Positions 1 through 7,792 of a stretch of 37,344 nt of DNA are shown here, one piece after another. Source of the stretch: a virus; the IMG/VR virus record IMGVR_UViG_3300006641_000078, positions 1-37,344 of that record; one strand, given 5' to 3'. The position numbers were made by a program, and so were the translations under genes. Every line of letters begins with the position of its first letter. Positions within the stretch are counted from its first letter, which is position 1. The notes beneath the pieces are model-generated. The model was given only the letters and a program-made list of their open reading frames with translations, searched no databases and had not been told where the DNA came from.

Positions 1-8
1 ATCTGATC

Positions 9-173
9 ATGGCAGTTCCTACAGTGCAACCCGCACCTTCTATCGTACAGTACGAGCTGTACTCCCAGAACGGCCCGCTGCCCCTCGGCCAAGGCATCTA
101 CATCACTGAAGATGGCTACATCGAGGTGGACGGTGGTAACATCCCAGGCGTCATCAACTGCGGCACTTTCTGA
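9..173 (+). CDS. Small hypothetical protein (54 aa)
   Basis: A short ORF starts at the first ATG in the window, three bases after an in-frame-1 TGA (positions 4-6) that may be the stop of an upstream gene. The product begins MAVPTVQPAPSIVQYELYS and ends in NIPGVINCGTF. It has no membrane segment and I recognise no domain. The frame is also open to the window edge, so a longer upstream start cannot be excluded. Its place just before two C1q-like virion proteins suggests a small structural or accessory protein, but that is inference only. Confidence 0.6.
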   Translation: MAVPTVQPAPSIVQYELYSQNGPLPLGQGIYITEDGYIEVDGGNIPGVINCGTF

Positions 174-195
174 TTAGCGATACGGTATCCGTCAC

Positions 196-711
196 ATGTT
201 CTATCCTTACAAGAAAGGCAATGGCGAGTGGACCAACACGGTCCCTCTCAACCAGGAGCAAACTCCGTACACCCCATTGTGGAGCTCAGGTGACGGATAC
301 CAAACCAACAATCTGTTCATAGTCCGGGCTAGTGACACGATTGTCACTACTCCGGCGACAGCCTACACTTCGGAGCAGGTGAACTACAACACAGCCATCG
401 TGGATGACACGGATTGGTTCAATACCGAAACCTGTGTTTGGACTCCTACCGTGGCTGGTTGGTGGCAAATCATCGCCGGCGCCATCAACTCCGCTCCTTC
501 GTCTGCCGAGAACATTGTCAGTATGTCCGGAGCAGTGTACGCTCAGCAGGACACAGTCGGCCTTAACTGCGCCAACCTCTCCGGATTCGGGTACTTTAAC
601 GGAACCACTAGCAGTGTTCAGGTCAACATAGCGACAGGCCAAGCTGGTCCGATCAACCACCAGCAGAACCCTCAGACCTCCATCTTCCAAGCGATCTACT
701 TGCGGCCATGA
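196..711 (+). CDS. C1q/TNF-like fold virion protein
   Basis: 171 aa. The central pattern WTPTVAGWWQIIAGA and the C-terminal IFQAIYLRP are what I associate with C1q-like jelly-roll domains at the tips of phage fibres, where a beta-rich domain trimerises and may bind the host surface. There is no signal peptide or membrane segment. The gene starts at ATG 196 after a 22-base gap and ends inside the ATGA overlap with the next gene, so the two are probably translationally coupled. The next gene is a diverged paralogue with the same GWWQI and YLRP landmarks. The fold is assigned from motif memory, and the role as a fibre or decoration protein is inferred. Confidence 0.65.
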   Translation: MFYPYKKGNGEWTNTVPLNQEQTPYTPLWSSGDGYQTNNLFIVRASDTIVTTPATAYTSEQVNYNTAIVDDTDWFNTETCVWTPTVAGWWQIIAGAINSAPSSAENIVSMSGAVYAQQDTVGLNCANLSGFGYFNGTTSSVQVNIATGQAGPINHQQNPQTSIFQAIYLRP

Positions 712-1193
712 GTGAGATCCCTCTGATTTCCCAAGGTGACGGTTTCGTCTACAACGCCTTGATCGCGGGTATGGGTGCTAGCTTCACAGGGTCCAACGTC
801 TTCACTTGGCCTGGACCGAACGTTTGGTATCGTGTTCCGCTTCTTTCGGCGATGCCGGGACCCACTAGCTCACCTCCCTTTCAATACTCGACCCCTGACG
901 GTGGTTTTAAGCCACCGATCGCAGGTTGGTGGCAGATCACAGTAGAGGCTCGTTGTTATGCTGGTTCCGGTTTATGGAGCCACTGGGCGGGATTGTTCCT
1001 CAACTCCGAGCTTCAGGTACCCTTTTATAAGATTGGCGGTTGGCGGGCCATCCAAATTAACGGATCTGTGAATGTGTACTTGAACGGCAATGACACCGTC
1101 TACATGCAGTTCCTGACCACCCGAACTGGCATCAGCACAAGAAACTTCTCCGCCAGTCAGACTTATATTCAGGCACATTACCTCCGCCCATAA
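708..1193 (+). CDS. C1q-like virion protein, paralogue of preceding gene
   Basis: 161 aa. It shares the layout of its upstream neighbour: a low-complexity aromatic N-terminal part, a central PPIAGWWQITVEARCYAG segment (compare PTVAGWWQIIAGA) and a C-terminal YIQAHYLRP (compare FQAIYLRP). The two probably arose by tandem duplication and may assemble as related or mixed trimers. The start at ATG 708 overlaps the previous stop as ATGA, and the stop lies three bases before the next start. A receptor-binding or head/tail decoration role is inferred from fold type, not shown. Confidence 0.65.
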   Translation: MSEIPLISQGDGFVYNALIAGMGASFTGSNVFTWPGPNVWYRVPLLSAMPGPTSSPPFQYSTPDGGFKPPIAGWWQITVEARCYAGSGLWSHWAGLFLNSELQVPFYKIGGWRAIQINGSVNVYLNGNDTVYMQFLTTRTGISTRNFSASQTYIQAHYLRP

Positions 1194-1196
1194 CCA

Positions 1197-2435
1197 ATGC
1201 AGCTATATACCATCTCTCGCATCGAGCAGTACATCTGTGACGCGCTGATCTCCTCTCCGGAGATCCCCCTCAGCGTGAATGTGCTGCGTCTCGCAGATGC
1301 GATCGACAAAGAGGGCGTGGTCCAGAACACCAACAACATCGTGGTGCGATACGTGAGCTCGTTCTTCAACGTGCTCACTCGCATCCCCCTCGTCTACGAG
1401 AGAGCGCTCACTTTCGAGCTCAACTTCTCGTGCCAGAATTATCTCTCGAGCTCCGGCCACGACTTCGCTACGCAACTGCTGGCTGGTGCTCTCAACACTC
1501 TCGTCAATGGCGTGCCTGGAGATGCCGGCGTCCAGGTGGCGGAGTCATTCACGCTCCAGTCCGAGACATTCACGGGCATCACCGAGAACTCCCAATACAC
1601 CTACACCCAAGTCTGGCAGTGCACCCTCTCTGAGACCGTGCCCTACGTGGCACTGGACCCCTGCGTCCAGCGAGGCGACTGCTCCCAGATCTTCCCAGGT
1701 CGCTACACTCGGACGAGCCTGCCACTGGCTGGCGTCGTCGACAACGAGGGTAGGATCTTCGTGCCCGCCCTCCCGGACGGTACATGCGCCGACGTCCCTG
1801 CAGCCGACTCCAACAACGGTGGCAGCATCGAGTGGGAGAACCAGGTCGCCCGCAACGGCAACATGGTGTACGCCTGCGACCGCAACCAGGTCTTCCTCCC
1901 CGCAAACCTCATCGACAAAGTCCGCCTCACGTGGACGGGTCAGTACCTGGGTGACGACCAGAACAAGATCATGGTCGCCATCACCGATCTCGAGACGGGT
2001 GAGACCATCGCTGAGGTCATCTACTGCGGCCTCAACGACATCGACGGCTACCCGCAGTACCTGATGCGCTACCAGATCGAACTCTGGCGCTCCAGCATTG
2101 GCAACATCACCAACGAGAACCGAGGTAAGTCGGTGCTCACAGACACTTGGCAGACATCCACGAATGCCGGCATCCTCGCCATCGTCCAGAGCAACGCCCA
2201 GCCTATCTACATCGATCCAACCAATCCCCAGGCCCCTCAGAGGATGGTCGACGGTGGCATCGTCATCGGTATCATGCCCCACGTCTACATCCAAGTCGGT
2301 CCCGACCGCTACGTGATGGTCGGCCAGTCCCCTGTCGGAAGGGGCTGGATCAAAGACACTGCCATCGTCCCCACGTCTGTCAACGAGCTGTGGAAGCTCG
2401 GATGCCCGACCTGCCGCCCAGAGATCTGTCCCTGA
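1197..2435 (+). CDS. Virion structural protein, possible tail-completion-type N-terminus
   Basis: 412 aa. The first ~150 residues (ISRIEQYICDALIS..., FFNVLTRIPLVYERALTFEL, then HDFATQLLAGA and TQVWQC) recall the Gp37/DUF1834-type domain of tail-associated phage proteins. That assignment is from memory and only moderate. Residues ~155-412 form a second, beta-rich part ending in a CPTCRPEIC cysteine cluster that could bind metal. No membrane segment is seen. The TGA stop is followed after one base by the first GGGTAAGA element. This gene closes the first block of the window and sits directly before the packaging genes. Confidence 0.6.
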   Translation: MQLYTISRIEQYICDALISSPEIPLSVNVLRLADAIDKEGVVQNTNNIVVRYVSSFFNVLTRIPLVYERALTFELNFSCQNYLSSSGHDFATQLLAGALNTLVNGVPGDAGVQVAESFTLQSETFTGITENSQYTYTQVWQCTLSETVPYVALDPCVQRGDCSQIFPGRYTRTSLPLAGVVDNEGRIFVPALPDGTCADVPAADSNNGGSIEWENQVARNGNMVYACDRNQVFLPANLIDKVRLTWTGQYLGDDQNKIMVAITDLETGETIAEVIYCGLNDIDGYPQYLMRYQIELWRSSIGNITNENRGKSVLTDTWQTSTNAGILAIVQSNAQPIYIDPTNPQAPQRMVDGGIVIGIMPHVYIQVGPDRYVMVGQSPVGRGWIKDTAIVPTSVNELWKLGCPTCRPEICP

Positions 2436-2436
2436 C

Positions 2437-2444
2437 GGGTAAGA
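2437..2444 (+). promoter_or_regulatory. GGGTAAGA element 1 (putative late promoter)
   Basis: The octamer GGGTAAGA lies one base after the TGA stop of the preceding gene. It is the first of nine such sites in the window and heads the packaging block. The nearest ATG (2449) is only four bases downstream, far closer than at the other eight sites. If the element is a promoter, the first efficiently translated gene here may be the one starting at 2552. Confidence 0.45.
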
Positions 2445-2448
2445 CATC

Positions 2449-2622
2449 ATGAAACGAAACCAGCCGCCCAAGTGCTTTCACTTCCTCTTCTCGGACCAAG
2501 CGTCCGGCGAATGGCGGGAAACCTACGAGGCCATCTCCGAATGTGAGAACTATGAGAGAGAATCCCCAGCTCTGGGCTCAGTACTACCAAGCGCTCGCAC
2601 AGGGAGACACCTCGCGAGCTAG
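2449..2622 (+). CDS. Small hypothetical protein overlapping the next ORF
   Basis: 57 aa, starting MKRNQPPKCFHFLF. Codons up to about position 2550 have the GC-rich third positions typical of this phage, which supports real coding in this frame. After 2552 the neighbouring frame takes over, giving a 71-base overlap. The C-terminal ~23 residues (…SVLPSARTGRHLAS) look like shadow sequence. The start lies only four bases after the GGGTAAGA element. A frameshift joining this frame to the next ORF would give a single ~90-residue protein. No domain is recognised. Confidence 0.4.
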   Translation: MKRNQPPKCFHFLFSDQASGEWRETYEAISECENYERESPALGSVLPSARTGRHLAS

Positions 2623-2713
2623 ACAAATCCTTTCCATGATCAACCAACGCCCAGCAGACAGCCACCCCATCCCGGGCGCTGGCGGCTGCTGCAACCGGAG
2701 ATTCCCACGATGA
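2552..2713 (+). CDS. Small hypothetical protein (53 aa), Cys-containing tail
   Basis: The product begins MRENPQLWAQYYQALAQGD, continues through a helical TSRARQILSMIN stretch and ends in GAGGCCNRRFPR. Its stop overlaps the next ATG (ATGA at 2710), the same coupling used throughout the window, which supports it as a real gene. Small proteins with a LWAQYYQAL-type start occur upstream of terminase in related phages as far as I recall, but I cannot name a function. It may be part of the packaging apparatus or a small virion protein. Confidence 0.55.
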   Translation: MRENPQLWAQYYQALAQGDTSRARQILSMINQRPADSHPIPGAGGCCNRRFPR

Positions 2714-2985
2714 AAAAGGCTGAAGACATCCTGAAGACAAAGGAGGCCCTCGCTGGTGACGCCCTCAAGGTGGCCACCGAGGCGCTGGGCTACATCGAGG
2801 ACGCACTGCCTGACGCCGGCATTCGCGACCTCATCAGCATCTTCAACTCCGCCATCAAGACCCACCGCGAACTGTGCGGTGACATCCTCGACCTGACCGC
2901 TCCCAAGGAGAGCGAGTCCGAGGTGAAGCTAGCGAAGGAGTACAACGGCAAGGTGGATGAGCTGCTGAAGCGCTTCTCCTCATGA
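2710..2985 (+). CDS. Hypothetical protein; positional candidate for small terminase subunit
   Basis: 91 aa, almost entirely helical (KKAEDILKTKEALAGDALK..., then IRDLISIFNSAIKTHREL), acidic and lysine-rich, ending in LLKRFSS. It lies immediately upstream of the large terminase with an ATGA overlap at 2982, the usual location of a small terminase subunit, and its size is at the low end for that role. No clear helix-turn-helix DNA-binding domain is visible. The assignment therefore rests on position alone, and it may instead be an unrelated small protein translated with terL. Confidence 0.6.
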   Translation: MKKAEDILKTKEALAGDALKVATEALGYIEDALPDAGIRDLISIFNSAIKTHRELCGDILDLTAPKESESEVKLAKEYNGKVDELLKRFSS

Positions 2986-4715
2986 CGCGTCCCATCATCA
3001 CGCACGTCTCCCAACTCGAGGAGCACTCGTCCTGGCGCCACTACCAGAGAGGGTTGAAAGAGCTCGTGGTGATGGAAGCTCCGAAGAGCATCATCCACGA
3101 ATACAAGCACAAAGCCGCTCGCGACTGCTTCCTGGCCTTCGCCGACATCATGAAGGGCGGCGACTTCCAGTGCGCCCCCTTCCACGAGATCATCGGTTCC
3201 GCCTTCGAAGATCTGGCGACACGCCGGCAGAGGCGCCTCATCATCTCGTGCCCTCCTCGTTCGGGCAAGTCGATGCTCGCCACAATGTTCGTGGCGTGGC
3301 TGCTCGGACGCGACCAGAAGACGCAGCACGTCATCGCCTCCTACGGTCAGCAACTCTCTGGCAAGTTCCACAGGGAGGTTATCACGATGATGAAGTCGCC
3401 TTCCTTCAAGAAGATCTTCCCAGAGTTCCTCGGTTTCAGCCCAGACTCGAAGTACGACATGCTCGGCGGCGGTTACATTCTCGCCACATCCGTGGGCGGG
3501 GTGCTGACCGGTTTCACAGCCGGAACATCTGACATGACATCACCTGGCGTGGGTGCTATGGTGATCGACGACCCGCTGAAGTCCTCCGACTCGAAAGCCG
3601 CTCTGGAGACGCTCGAGTCGTGGTGGGCTGAACAGGCGTCCACCCGTCGAACGAACAACTGGTGCCAGATGGTGATCGCCACCCGATTCCACGAGCGCGA
3701 CCTCCACGGTGTGCTGATGGAAGGCGACGGCCTCTATGACGCCGAAGAGAACCCATTCGGCTGGCGCTGGATCAACATCCAAGGCCTGTGTGAGGACGTG
3801 CCAAACGACCCTCTGGGTCGGCAGTTCGGTGAGTCACACTGGCCTGAGAACACCGCTTTCACTGTGGACATGCTCCAGTCGCAGAAGAAGGCGATGGGCT
3901 CATTCAAGTTCGCAGCTCTCTACCAGGGTGTTCCCAAGTCCGACGAGGGCCAGATCATTCGCCCCGCCTGGATCAAGCGCATCGACGCGGACAAGGTGCC
4001 AGAGTTCGATGTCACGTGGCTGGCGGTCGACTGCGCTTTCTCAGAGGAGCAGATGGCGGACGAGACCGCCGTGGCGGTGTGTGGCATCAACAAGGAGGAC
4101 CCGACGCACGTCTACCTGATCGAGATCATCACCGGACGCTGGGCGTTCCCGGATCTCATCGAGGCGGTCAAACACCTCTACAAGCTCTACAAGGCGCGAG
4201 TGCTCTGCATCGAGAAGGCGGCGTCTGGCCAGTCTCTCATCCAGGTGCTCAGGCGTGAGGCCAAGATCCCCATCGAGGAGTTCAAGCCCCTCAAGTCGAA
4301 GACCATCCGCCTCCAGGCCGTGAGTCCCCTCTACGAGCAGGGTCGTGTGACCTTCGTCGACGGGCCGTGGCTCGACCCGTTCGTGAAAGAACTGACGCAG
4401 TTCCCGTTCGTGGCACACGACGACCGGACTGACGCCATGGTTTGGGGGCTACACTACTTCCTGACCAGCATCGACACCGGCAACCGCATGCTGGCGGAAT
4501 CGATCATGAACCACAGGAAATTCCTGGGCTCCACACGGCGAGCCGACCTCGACGACTCGGCCGCATTCCCCACCTTCGGCCGTTCCGGTCGCAGGGCGGA
4601 GACTCCAGACGGTTGGAACTTCGGTGCAAGCGACTCGATCGACAGCACTAGCGAACGCCTCATCCGCGGCCGTCGTGGGCGTGGGCGTGGCGTGATGTGG
4701 GAAGGTGGCGGCTGA
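2982..4715 (+). CDS. terL: Terminase large subunit (ATPase and nuclease)
   Basis: 577 aa, full length for the family. It is the DNA-packaging motor: it hydrolyses ATP to drive DNA into the prohead and cuts the concatemer. The ATPase half carries Walker A PPRSGKS at residues 91-97, Walker B MVIDDP at 193-198 and an ATR motif (VIATRFHERD) near 231-240. The RNase H-like nuclease half has plausible metal ligands D350 (WLAVDCAF), E411 (LCIEKAASGQS) and D484 (AHDDRTDAM). The layout fits the Terminase_6 / psiM2-ORF9 type rather than T4 gp17. The C-terminus is Arg/Gly-rich (RGRRGRGRG) and may bind DNA. The start overlaps the upstream gene, and the stop is followed after one base by a GGGTAAGA element. 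Confidence 0.95.
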   Translation: MTRPIITHVSQLEEHSSWRHYQRGLKELVVMEAPKSIIHEYKHKAARDCFLAFADIMKGGDFQCAPFHEIIGSAFEDLATRRQRRLIISCPPRSGKSMLATMFVAWLLGRDQKTQHVIASYGQQLSGKFHREVITMMKSPSFKKIFPEFLGFSPDSKYDMLGGGYILATSVGGVLTGFTAGTSDMTSPGVGAMVIDDPLKSSDSKAALETLESWWAEQASTRRTNNWCQMVIATRFHERDLHGVLMEGDGLYDAEENPFGWRWINIQGLCEDVPNDPLGRQFGESHWPENTAFTVDMLQSQKKAMGSFKFAALYQGVPKSDEGQIIRPAWIKRIDADKVPEFDVTWLAVDCAFSEEQMADETAVAVCGINKEDPTHVYLIEIITGRWAFPDLIEAVKHLYKLYKARVLCIEKAASGQSLIQVLRREAKIPIEEFKPLKSKTIRLQAVSPLYEQGRVTFVDGPWLDPFVKELTQFPFVAHDDRTDAMVWGLHYFLTSIDTGNRMLAESIMNHRKFLGSTRRADLDDSAAFPTFGRSGRRAETPDGWNFGASDSIDSTSERLIRGRRGRGRGVMWEGGG

Positions 4716-4716
4716 C

Positions 4717-4724
4717 GGGTAAGA
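4717..4724 (+). promoter_or_regulatory. GGGTAAGA element 2 (putative late promoter)
   Basis: GGGTAAGA lies one base after the terL stop and 29 bases before the phoH start at 4754. It is followed by GTTCAACG, which shares a TCA within eight bases with several other copies of the element. It would separate the packaging block from the phoH block. Confidence 0.5.
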
Positions 4725-4753
4725 GTTCAACGACCGATTCTCGTCTATGAGAA

Positions 4754-5581
4754 ATGGACCCCCTCTACCGTACAGGAGGTGGTGAGTGGCTTAAACGGAC
4801 CCAAGTACTCTCGCTCCGCGAGATCCCCAAGAGTTTCACGACCCCTTATTGTATGGCAGTTAGCGCAAGAGAGAAGCGTAAGCTTCGTCGTCAAGTCGAG
4901 ATGATCGAGACGAAAATGGGTTACGAGTCACGTGGGATGGACATCCTCCCCGTGAAGTTCCAGACCCATCGTCAGGAAGAGTTCAACCACCTCATCAGAA
5001 CAAACACCGTCACCATCGCCCACGGTTCAGCTGGAACAGGCAAAACCCTGTTGGCACTGTGGACCGGCCTCAGCCTTGTCGCCAAAGGCGACTTTGACAA
5101 AGTCGTCTACATTCGCTCCGACGTCGGAGTGGAGTTTCAGCGAGGAAGAGGCGCCTTACCAGGCGACATGAGTGAGAAGATCGCTCCGCTCCTTGGACCC
5201 ATCCTGGACAACATCCCAGTGTGTTGCAGGTCCCACGGAGCCGCTAACTATCTGTTGGAAAAGGGCATCGTCGAGCCACTACTGCTCGAAGACATCCGAG
5301 GACGTTCCCTGAACAAGTCGTTCGTCATCGTCGACGAAGTTCAGAACTTCCTTCCGATCCATGTAAAGACTTGCCTCACCCGCGTGGGATCCGAGAGCAA
5401 GATGGTGTTGATCGGAGACACCAAACAAGCTGACCTTGACGTCTTCCGCCGTGAGAACGGTCTGGTTGACGCCATCTACAGGCTCCGCCACCTCCAGGAC
5501 GTGGGCATCCTGGAGTTCCACAAGGAGGACATTGTTCGCAACTCTGTCATCGCCCACATTCTAGACCGTTACGACGACTGA
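4754..5581 (+). CDS. phoH: PhoH-family ATPase
   Basis: 275 aa. PhoH proteins are P-loop ATPases widespread in bacteria and marine phages, linked to phosphate stress and RNA metabolism; the phage role is unsettled. Visible motifs are Walker A GSAGTGKT at residues 91-98, RGRSL at 182-186, Walker B VIVDEVQN at 191-198, the sensor-like GDTKQAD at 221-227 and a C-terminal DIVRNSV basic motif. The core spans about residues 65-270, the usual size. An in-frame ATG at 4853 (M34) is an alternative start that would drop an undistinguished 33-residue leader. The gene heads a block of four genes behind a GGGTAAGA element, and its stop overlaps the next ATG (TGATG). Confidence 0.93.
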   Translation: MDPLYRTGGGEWLKRTQVLSLREIPKSFTTPYCMAVSAREKRKLRRQVEMIETKMGYESRGMDILPVKFQTHRQEEFNHLIRTNTVTIAHGSAGTGKTLLALWTGLSLVAKGDFDKVVYIRSDVGVEFQRGRGALPGDMSEKIAPLLGPILDNIPVCCRSHGAANYLLEKGIVEPLLLEDIRGRSLNKSFVIVDEVQNFLPIHVKTCLTRVGSESKMVLIGDTKQADLDVFRRENGLVDAIYRLRHLQDVGILEFHKEDIVRNSVIAHILDRYDD

Positions 5582-6033
5582 TGAGATCATCGACACGTTG
5601 GAATCGATCGCCTTCCCACGAGCTCGACGCGATGGTGATGGCTCCGGCCCTCCCCAATCTGCGGCCGATGGGCGTGAGAAGCGCCGACAACAATCCCCCT
5701 CCGTCCAAAGCGAAGGTCGATACCGGCGTGTCAAACCACGCTGAGAATGAGGACATGGTGAGTGTTGATCTCAAGGATCAACAAGCCCTCGGCATCTGGA
5801 ACATGTTCAAGCTCGCCGAGGACCCCTCCCATGTCTCTCACCTCTACCGCCAGTACCGCGACTCGAAGAGTTGCTCGGTGCCGAAGAACCACCTGAGGCG
5901 CATGCGCGACGTCATGATCGCCGACATGAAGGAGAAGAACCAGGAGGCGAAGAACCCGAGGAGGCAGACACAGAGAGGTAAGAATGCCCCGACGTGGAAC
6001 GACCCCCAACTTCACATTCGCCGAGGAGCCTGA
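5581..6033 (+). CDS. Hypothetical protein (150 aa)
   Basis: The N-terminal ~55 residues are Pro/Ser-rich and probably disordered. The middle (GIWNMFKLAEDPSHVSHLYR and NHLRRMRDVMIADMKEKN) is predicted helical, and the C-terminus is very basic. The start at 5581 overlaps the phoH stop as TGATG; in-frame ATGs at 5632 and 5638 are alternatives. It overlaps the next ORF by about 50 bases if that gene starts at 5984. No family is recognised. A nucleic-acid-associated role would fit its basic tail, but that is speculation. Confidence 0.6.
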   Translation: MRSSTRWNRSPSHELDAMVMAPALPNLRPMGVRSADNNPPPSKAKVDTGVSNHAENEDMVSVDLKDQQALGIWNMFKLAEDPSHVSHLYRQYRDSKSCSVPKNHLRRMRDVMIADMKEKNQEAKNPRRQTQRGKNAPTWNDPQLHIRRGA

Positions 6034-6370
6034 CATGGCCGGAACACCTGACTACACGATCCCCTGTGCCAAGTCGCAAGTGCATCCCGACGGAGTGTGC
6101 CGCAAGAAGCTCCACAAGAACATCGGCGGTGGCTTCCACCGTCTCCACCAGCGCATGGCTGAGGAGGAGATGAAGGAGCAGATGGCGCAGCAGAAAGCTC
6201 AGTTCGACGAGCAGCGGCGCCAGATCGATCTCCAGGAGAAGATGATGGGCGTTGGCATGGGGACTCACCGTGTCATCAAGGACACTCGCAAAAACAAGCC
6301 TGCCCACACGCCATTCCTGCCAGGCGCAGGTGGCCAACCCAACAACACCAACAAAGGTAAGCAGAAATGA
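5984..6370 (+). CDS. Hypothetical protein with Cys pair and coiled coil
   Basis: 128 aa. A Cys pair (YTIPCAKSQVHPDGVCRKK) resembles the short Cys-pair modules of the 6.8-14 kb region. It is followed by a charged coiled coil (HQRMAEEEMKEQMAQQKAQF, then EQRRQIDLQEKM) and a Gly/Asn-rich tail. Two starts are plausible: ATG 5984, preceded by GAGAGG with five bases spacing, and ATG 6035 (M18), preceded by GAGGAG with six bases spacing and placed one base after the previous stop. The second avoids the overlap. Its stop forms ATGA with the next gene. No function is recognised; a minor virion protein is a guess. Confidence 0.6.
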   Translation: MPRRGTTPNFTFAEEPDMAGTPDYTIPCAKSQVHPDGVCRKKLHKNIGGGFHRLHQRMAEEEMKEQMAQQKAQFDEQRRQIDLQEKMMGVGMGTHRVIKDTRKNKPAHTPFLPGAGGQPNNTNKGKQK

Positions 6371-6759
6371 ACGGCTTCTTCCAACCCGAGGCCCTCGAAG
6401 CGCTCCAGAAAGCGTACGAGATGCAACTCACGCCCGATGAAATGGACATCGACCAGGTGACCGGTCTGCCCACAAACCAAGTCAGCAACACGTCGCCGTG
6501 GCACGGTAGCGTTGACCTCTGGAAATATCCGGACGGCAAGAACAAGCTCGAGACCTCCCCGATCATGTACCGGGTCGATGAGGATGCCGAGGATGAGATC
6601 GAAGAGGACTACAACGACGAGATCGTGGACGAGTATGGCGATGAGCCCTCTGGCGAGATCGAAGCCGACTACGACTCGGACGATGAGGAGGAGACCCTCA
6701 CTGAGGAGGAGATCGACGCTCTGATCGAGGAGCTTCTGACTTCTGACGAGGACGACTGA
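6367..6759 (+). CDS. Acidic small protein with shared N-terminal signature
   Basis: 130 aa. It opens with MNGFFQPEALEALQKAYEMQ, matching the signature seen at the starts of the genes at 8502, 8984 and 9808 (hydrophobic-Gly-x-Phe, a helix with Leu, then A-Y/H). The C-terminal half is extremely acidic (runs of D/E such as DSDDEEETLTEEE), like some phage internal or scaffold-associated proteins. There is no membrane segment. The gene ends the phoH block, and its TGA is directly followed by GGGTAAAA. Its role is unknown; a capsid-targeted internal protein is the hypothesis suggested by the shared N-terminus. Confidence 0.65.
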   Translation: MNGFFQPEALEALQKAYEMQLTPDEMDIDQVTGLPTNQVSNTSPWHGSVDLWKYPDGKNKLETSPIMYRVDEDAEDEIEEDYNDEIVDEYGDEPSGEIEADYDSDDEEETLTEEEIDALIEELLTSDEDD

Positions 6760-6767
6760 GGGTAAAA
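6760..6767 (+). promoter_or_regulatory. GGGTAAAA element 3 (putative late promoter)
   Basis: GGGTAAAA directly abuts the TGA stop of the preceding gene and lies 21 bases before ATG 6789. It is followed by CACTTCAG. The 21-base leader has no clear Shine-Dalgarno sequence. The site heads the block of small charged proteins. Confidence 0.5.
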
Positions 6768-6788
6768 CACTTCAGTTTCCAGCGTCAA

Positions 6789-7496
6789 ATGGGCGACGTA
6801 GTTCTGCCAGGTGTCGGGGGCATGATCAATGCCTCCAACTCCCAATCGGGTCCTGGCCTCAAGAAAGAGAACCGCGAGCGTCGCAAGTGGGGCGCTGGTG
6901 TCAACGAAGAGGGCTTCATGACCATCGGCAAGACCGATCACAACGAGATGCGCCTCGCCAATCACAAAGAGCGGCGTGAGAAGCGCGTGAATCTCATCAA
7001 CCGTGACATGAATGAGTACGCCGACGGCGGTCAGGCCATGTCCGAAATCGTGGGTCGCAAGAACCTGCGCGCGGCCCAGTACCGCGAACTGAAGAGCAGC
7101 GAGTACAAGTTCTCCGAGCAGGAGGACGAGTACATGGCCATGGGCTCGTTCATGCCCACCTTCGACGAGGGATGCGGCTGTGGCAAGAGCTGCAACTGCG
7201 CGTCGTGCCGCGCCAAGAAGAAGGCTGACAGCGACTACCGCGAGTGGAGCACCGAGAAGCGCAAGGAGCTCTCGAAGGGTGAGGTGAAGGGCAAGTTCGC
7301 TGGTCCAGACCAGAGCTTCCCAATCTCGAATGCCACCGACGTGAAGGCCGCGTGGTCCTCCGCCGGTCGTGCCAAGAACCCCCGCGCTGTGATGAAGAAC
7401 ATCATTCGCATCGCAGAAGAAATGGGCCTCGAATCGGCTCTGCCCGAGAGCGTCAAGCAACGTCTTGAAAACGGAGAGTCGGGACTGCCAGGCTGA
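6789..7496 (+). CDS. Structural-type protein with Cys cluster and DUF6582-like C-terminus
   Basis: 235 aa. Residues 1-115 are charged and helical. A compact Cys cluster follows, with Cys at 129, 131, 135, 137 and 140 (EGCGCGKSCNCASCRAKKK), a likely zinc-binding knuckle. The C-terminal ~65 residues (KFAGPDQSFPISNATDVKAA, then SAGRAKNP and SALPESV) match my memory of the small domain now called DUF6582, often appended to phage prohead proteases and other head proteins. The gene is the first of its block, and its stop overlaps the next start (TGATG). Its role in the head is inferred from the appended domain only. Confidence 0.7.
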   Translation: MGDVVLPGVGGMINASNSQSGPGLKKENRERRKWGAGVNEEGFMTIGKTDHNEMRLANHKERREKRVNLINRDMNEYADGGQAMSEIVGRKNLRAAQYRELKSSEYKFSEQEDEYMAMGSFMPTFDEGCGCGKSCNCASCRAKKKADSDYREWSTEKRKELSKGEVKGKFAGPDQSFPISNATDVKAAWSSAGRAKNPRAVMKNIIRIAEEMGLESALPESVKQRLENGESGLPG

Positions 7497-7792
7497 TGGA
7501 TCCAACGGTTTTGGGCTCCATCATTGGAGTTGTAGGTTCTCTCGTTATCGGCGGCATCAGCTGGCTGGGGAAAACAAACAAAGACTCAATGACCCAGATC
7601 ACCGCCTCCGTCACCAATATCGAAGGCCAAGTCACGGCACTCCGCATCGAGCTCCCTACCAAATACGTCACGAAGGAGGAGATGCTCCGGCACATCAGCT
7701 CCGAAGAGGGCTGGCAACGCCACATCGACGCCCAACTGCGTGAAATTCGCGAAGAAATCTCCTCAGTCCGAGACTGGACACACCGCTCATGA
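7496..7792 (+). CDS. Small membrane protein with coiled coil; holin/lysis candidate
   Basis: 98 aa. One strong hydrophobic segment covers residues ~5-25 (VLGSIIGVVGSLVIGGISWL). It is followed by a polar helical part (QITASVTNIEGQVTALRIEL, REIREEISSVRDW) likely to form a coiled coil. It carries no lysine or arginine before the membrane segment and has a long soluble C-terminal tail. Single-pass proteins of this size can be holins, spanin-like lysis proteins or membrane-anchored adsorption factors, and nothing here decides between them. No endolysin is seen next to it. It is coupled at both ends (TGATG at 7496, ATGA at 7789). Confidence 0.65.
   Translation: MDPTVLGSIIGVVGSLVIGGISWLGKTNKDSMTQITASVTNIEGQVTALRIELPTKYVTKEEMLRHISSEEGWQRHIDAQLREIREEISSVRDWTHRS

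Noticed and set aside
1545-2471. Long open frame on the minus strand opposite the 412-aa gene.
   Set aside because: It is a shadow of GC-rich coding: the sequence is low-complexity D/V/G-rich, and the plus-strand protein has coherent domains and the coupled start.
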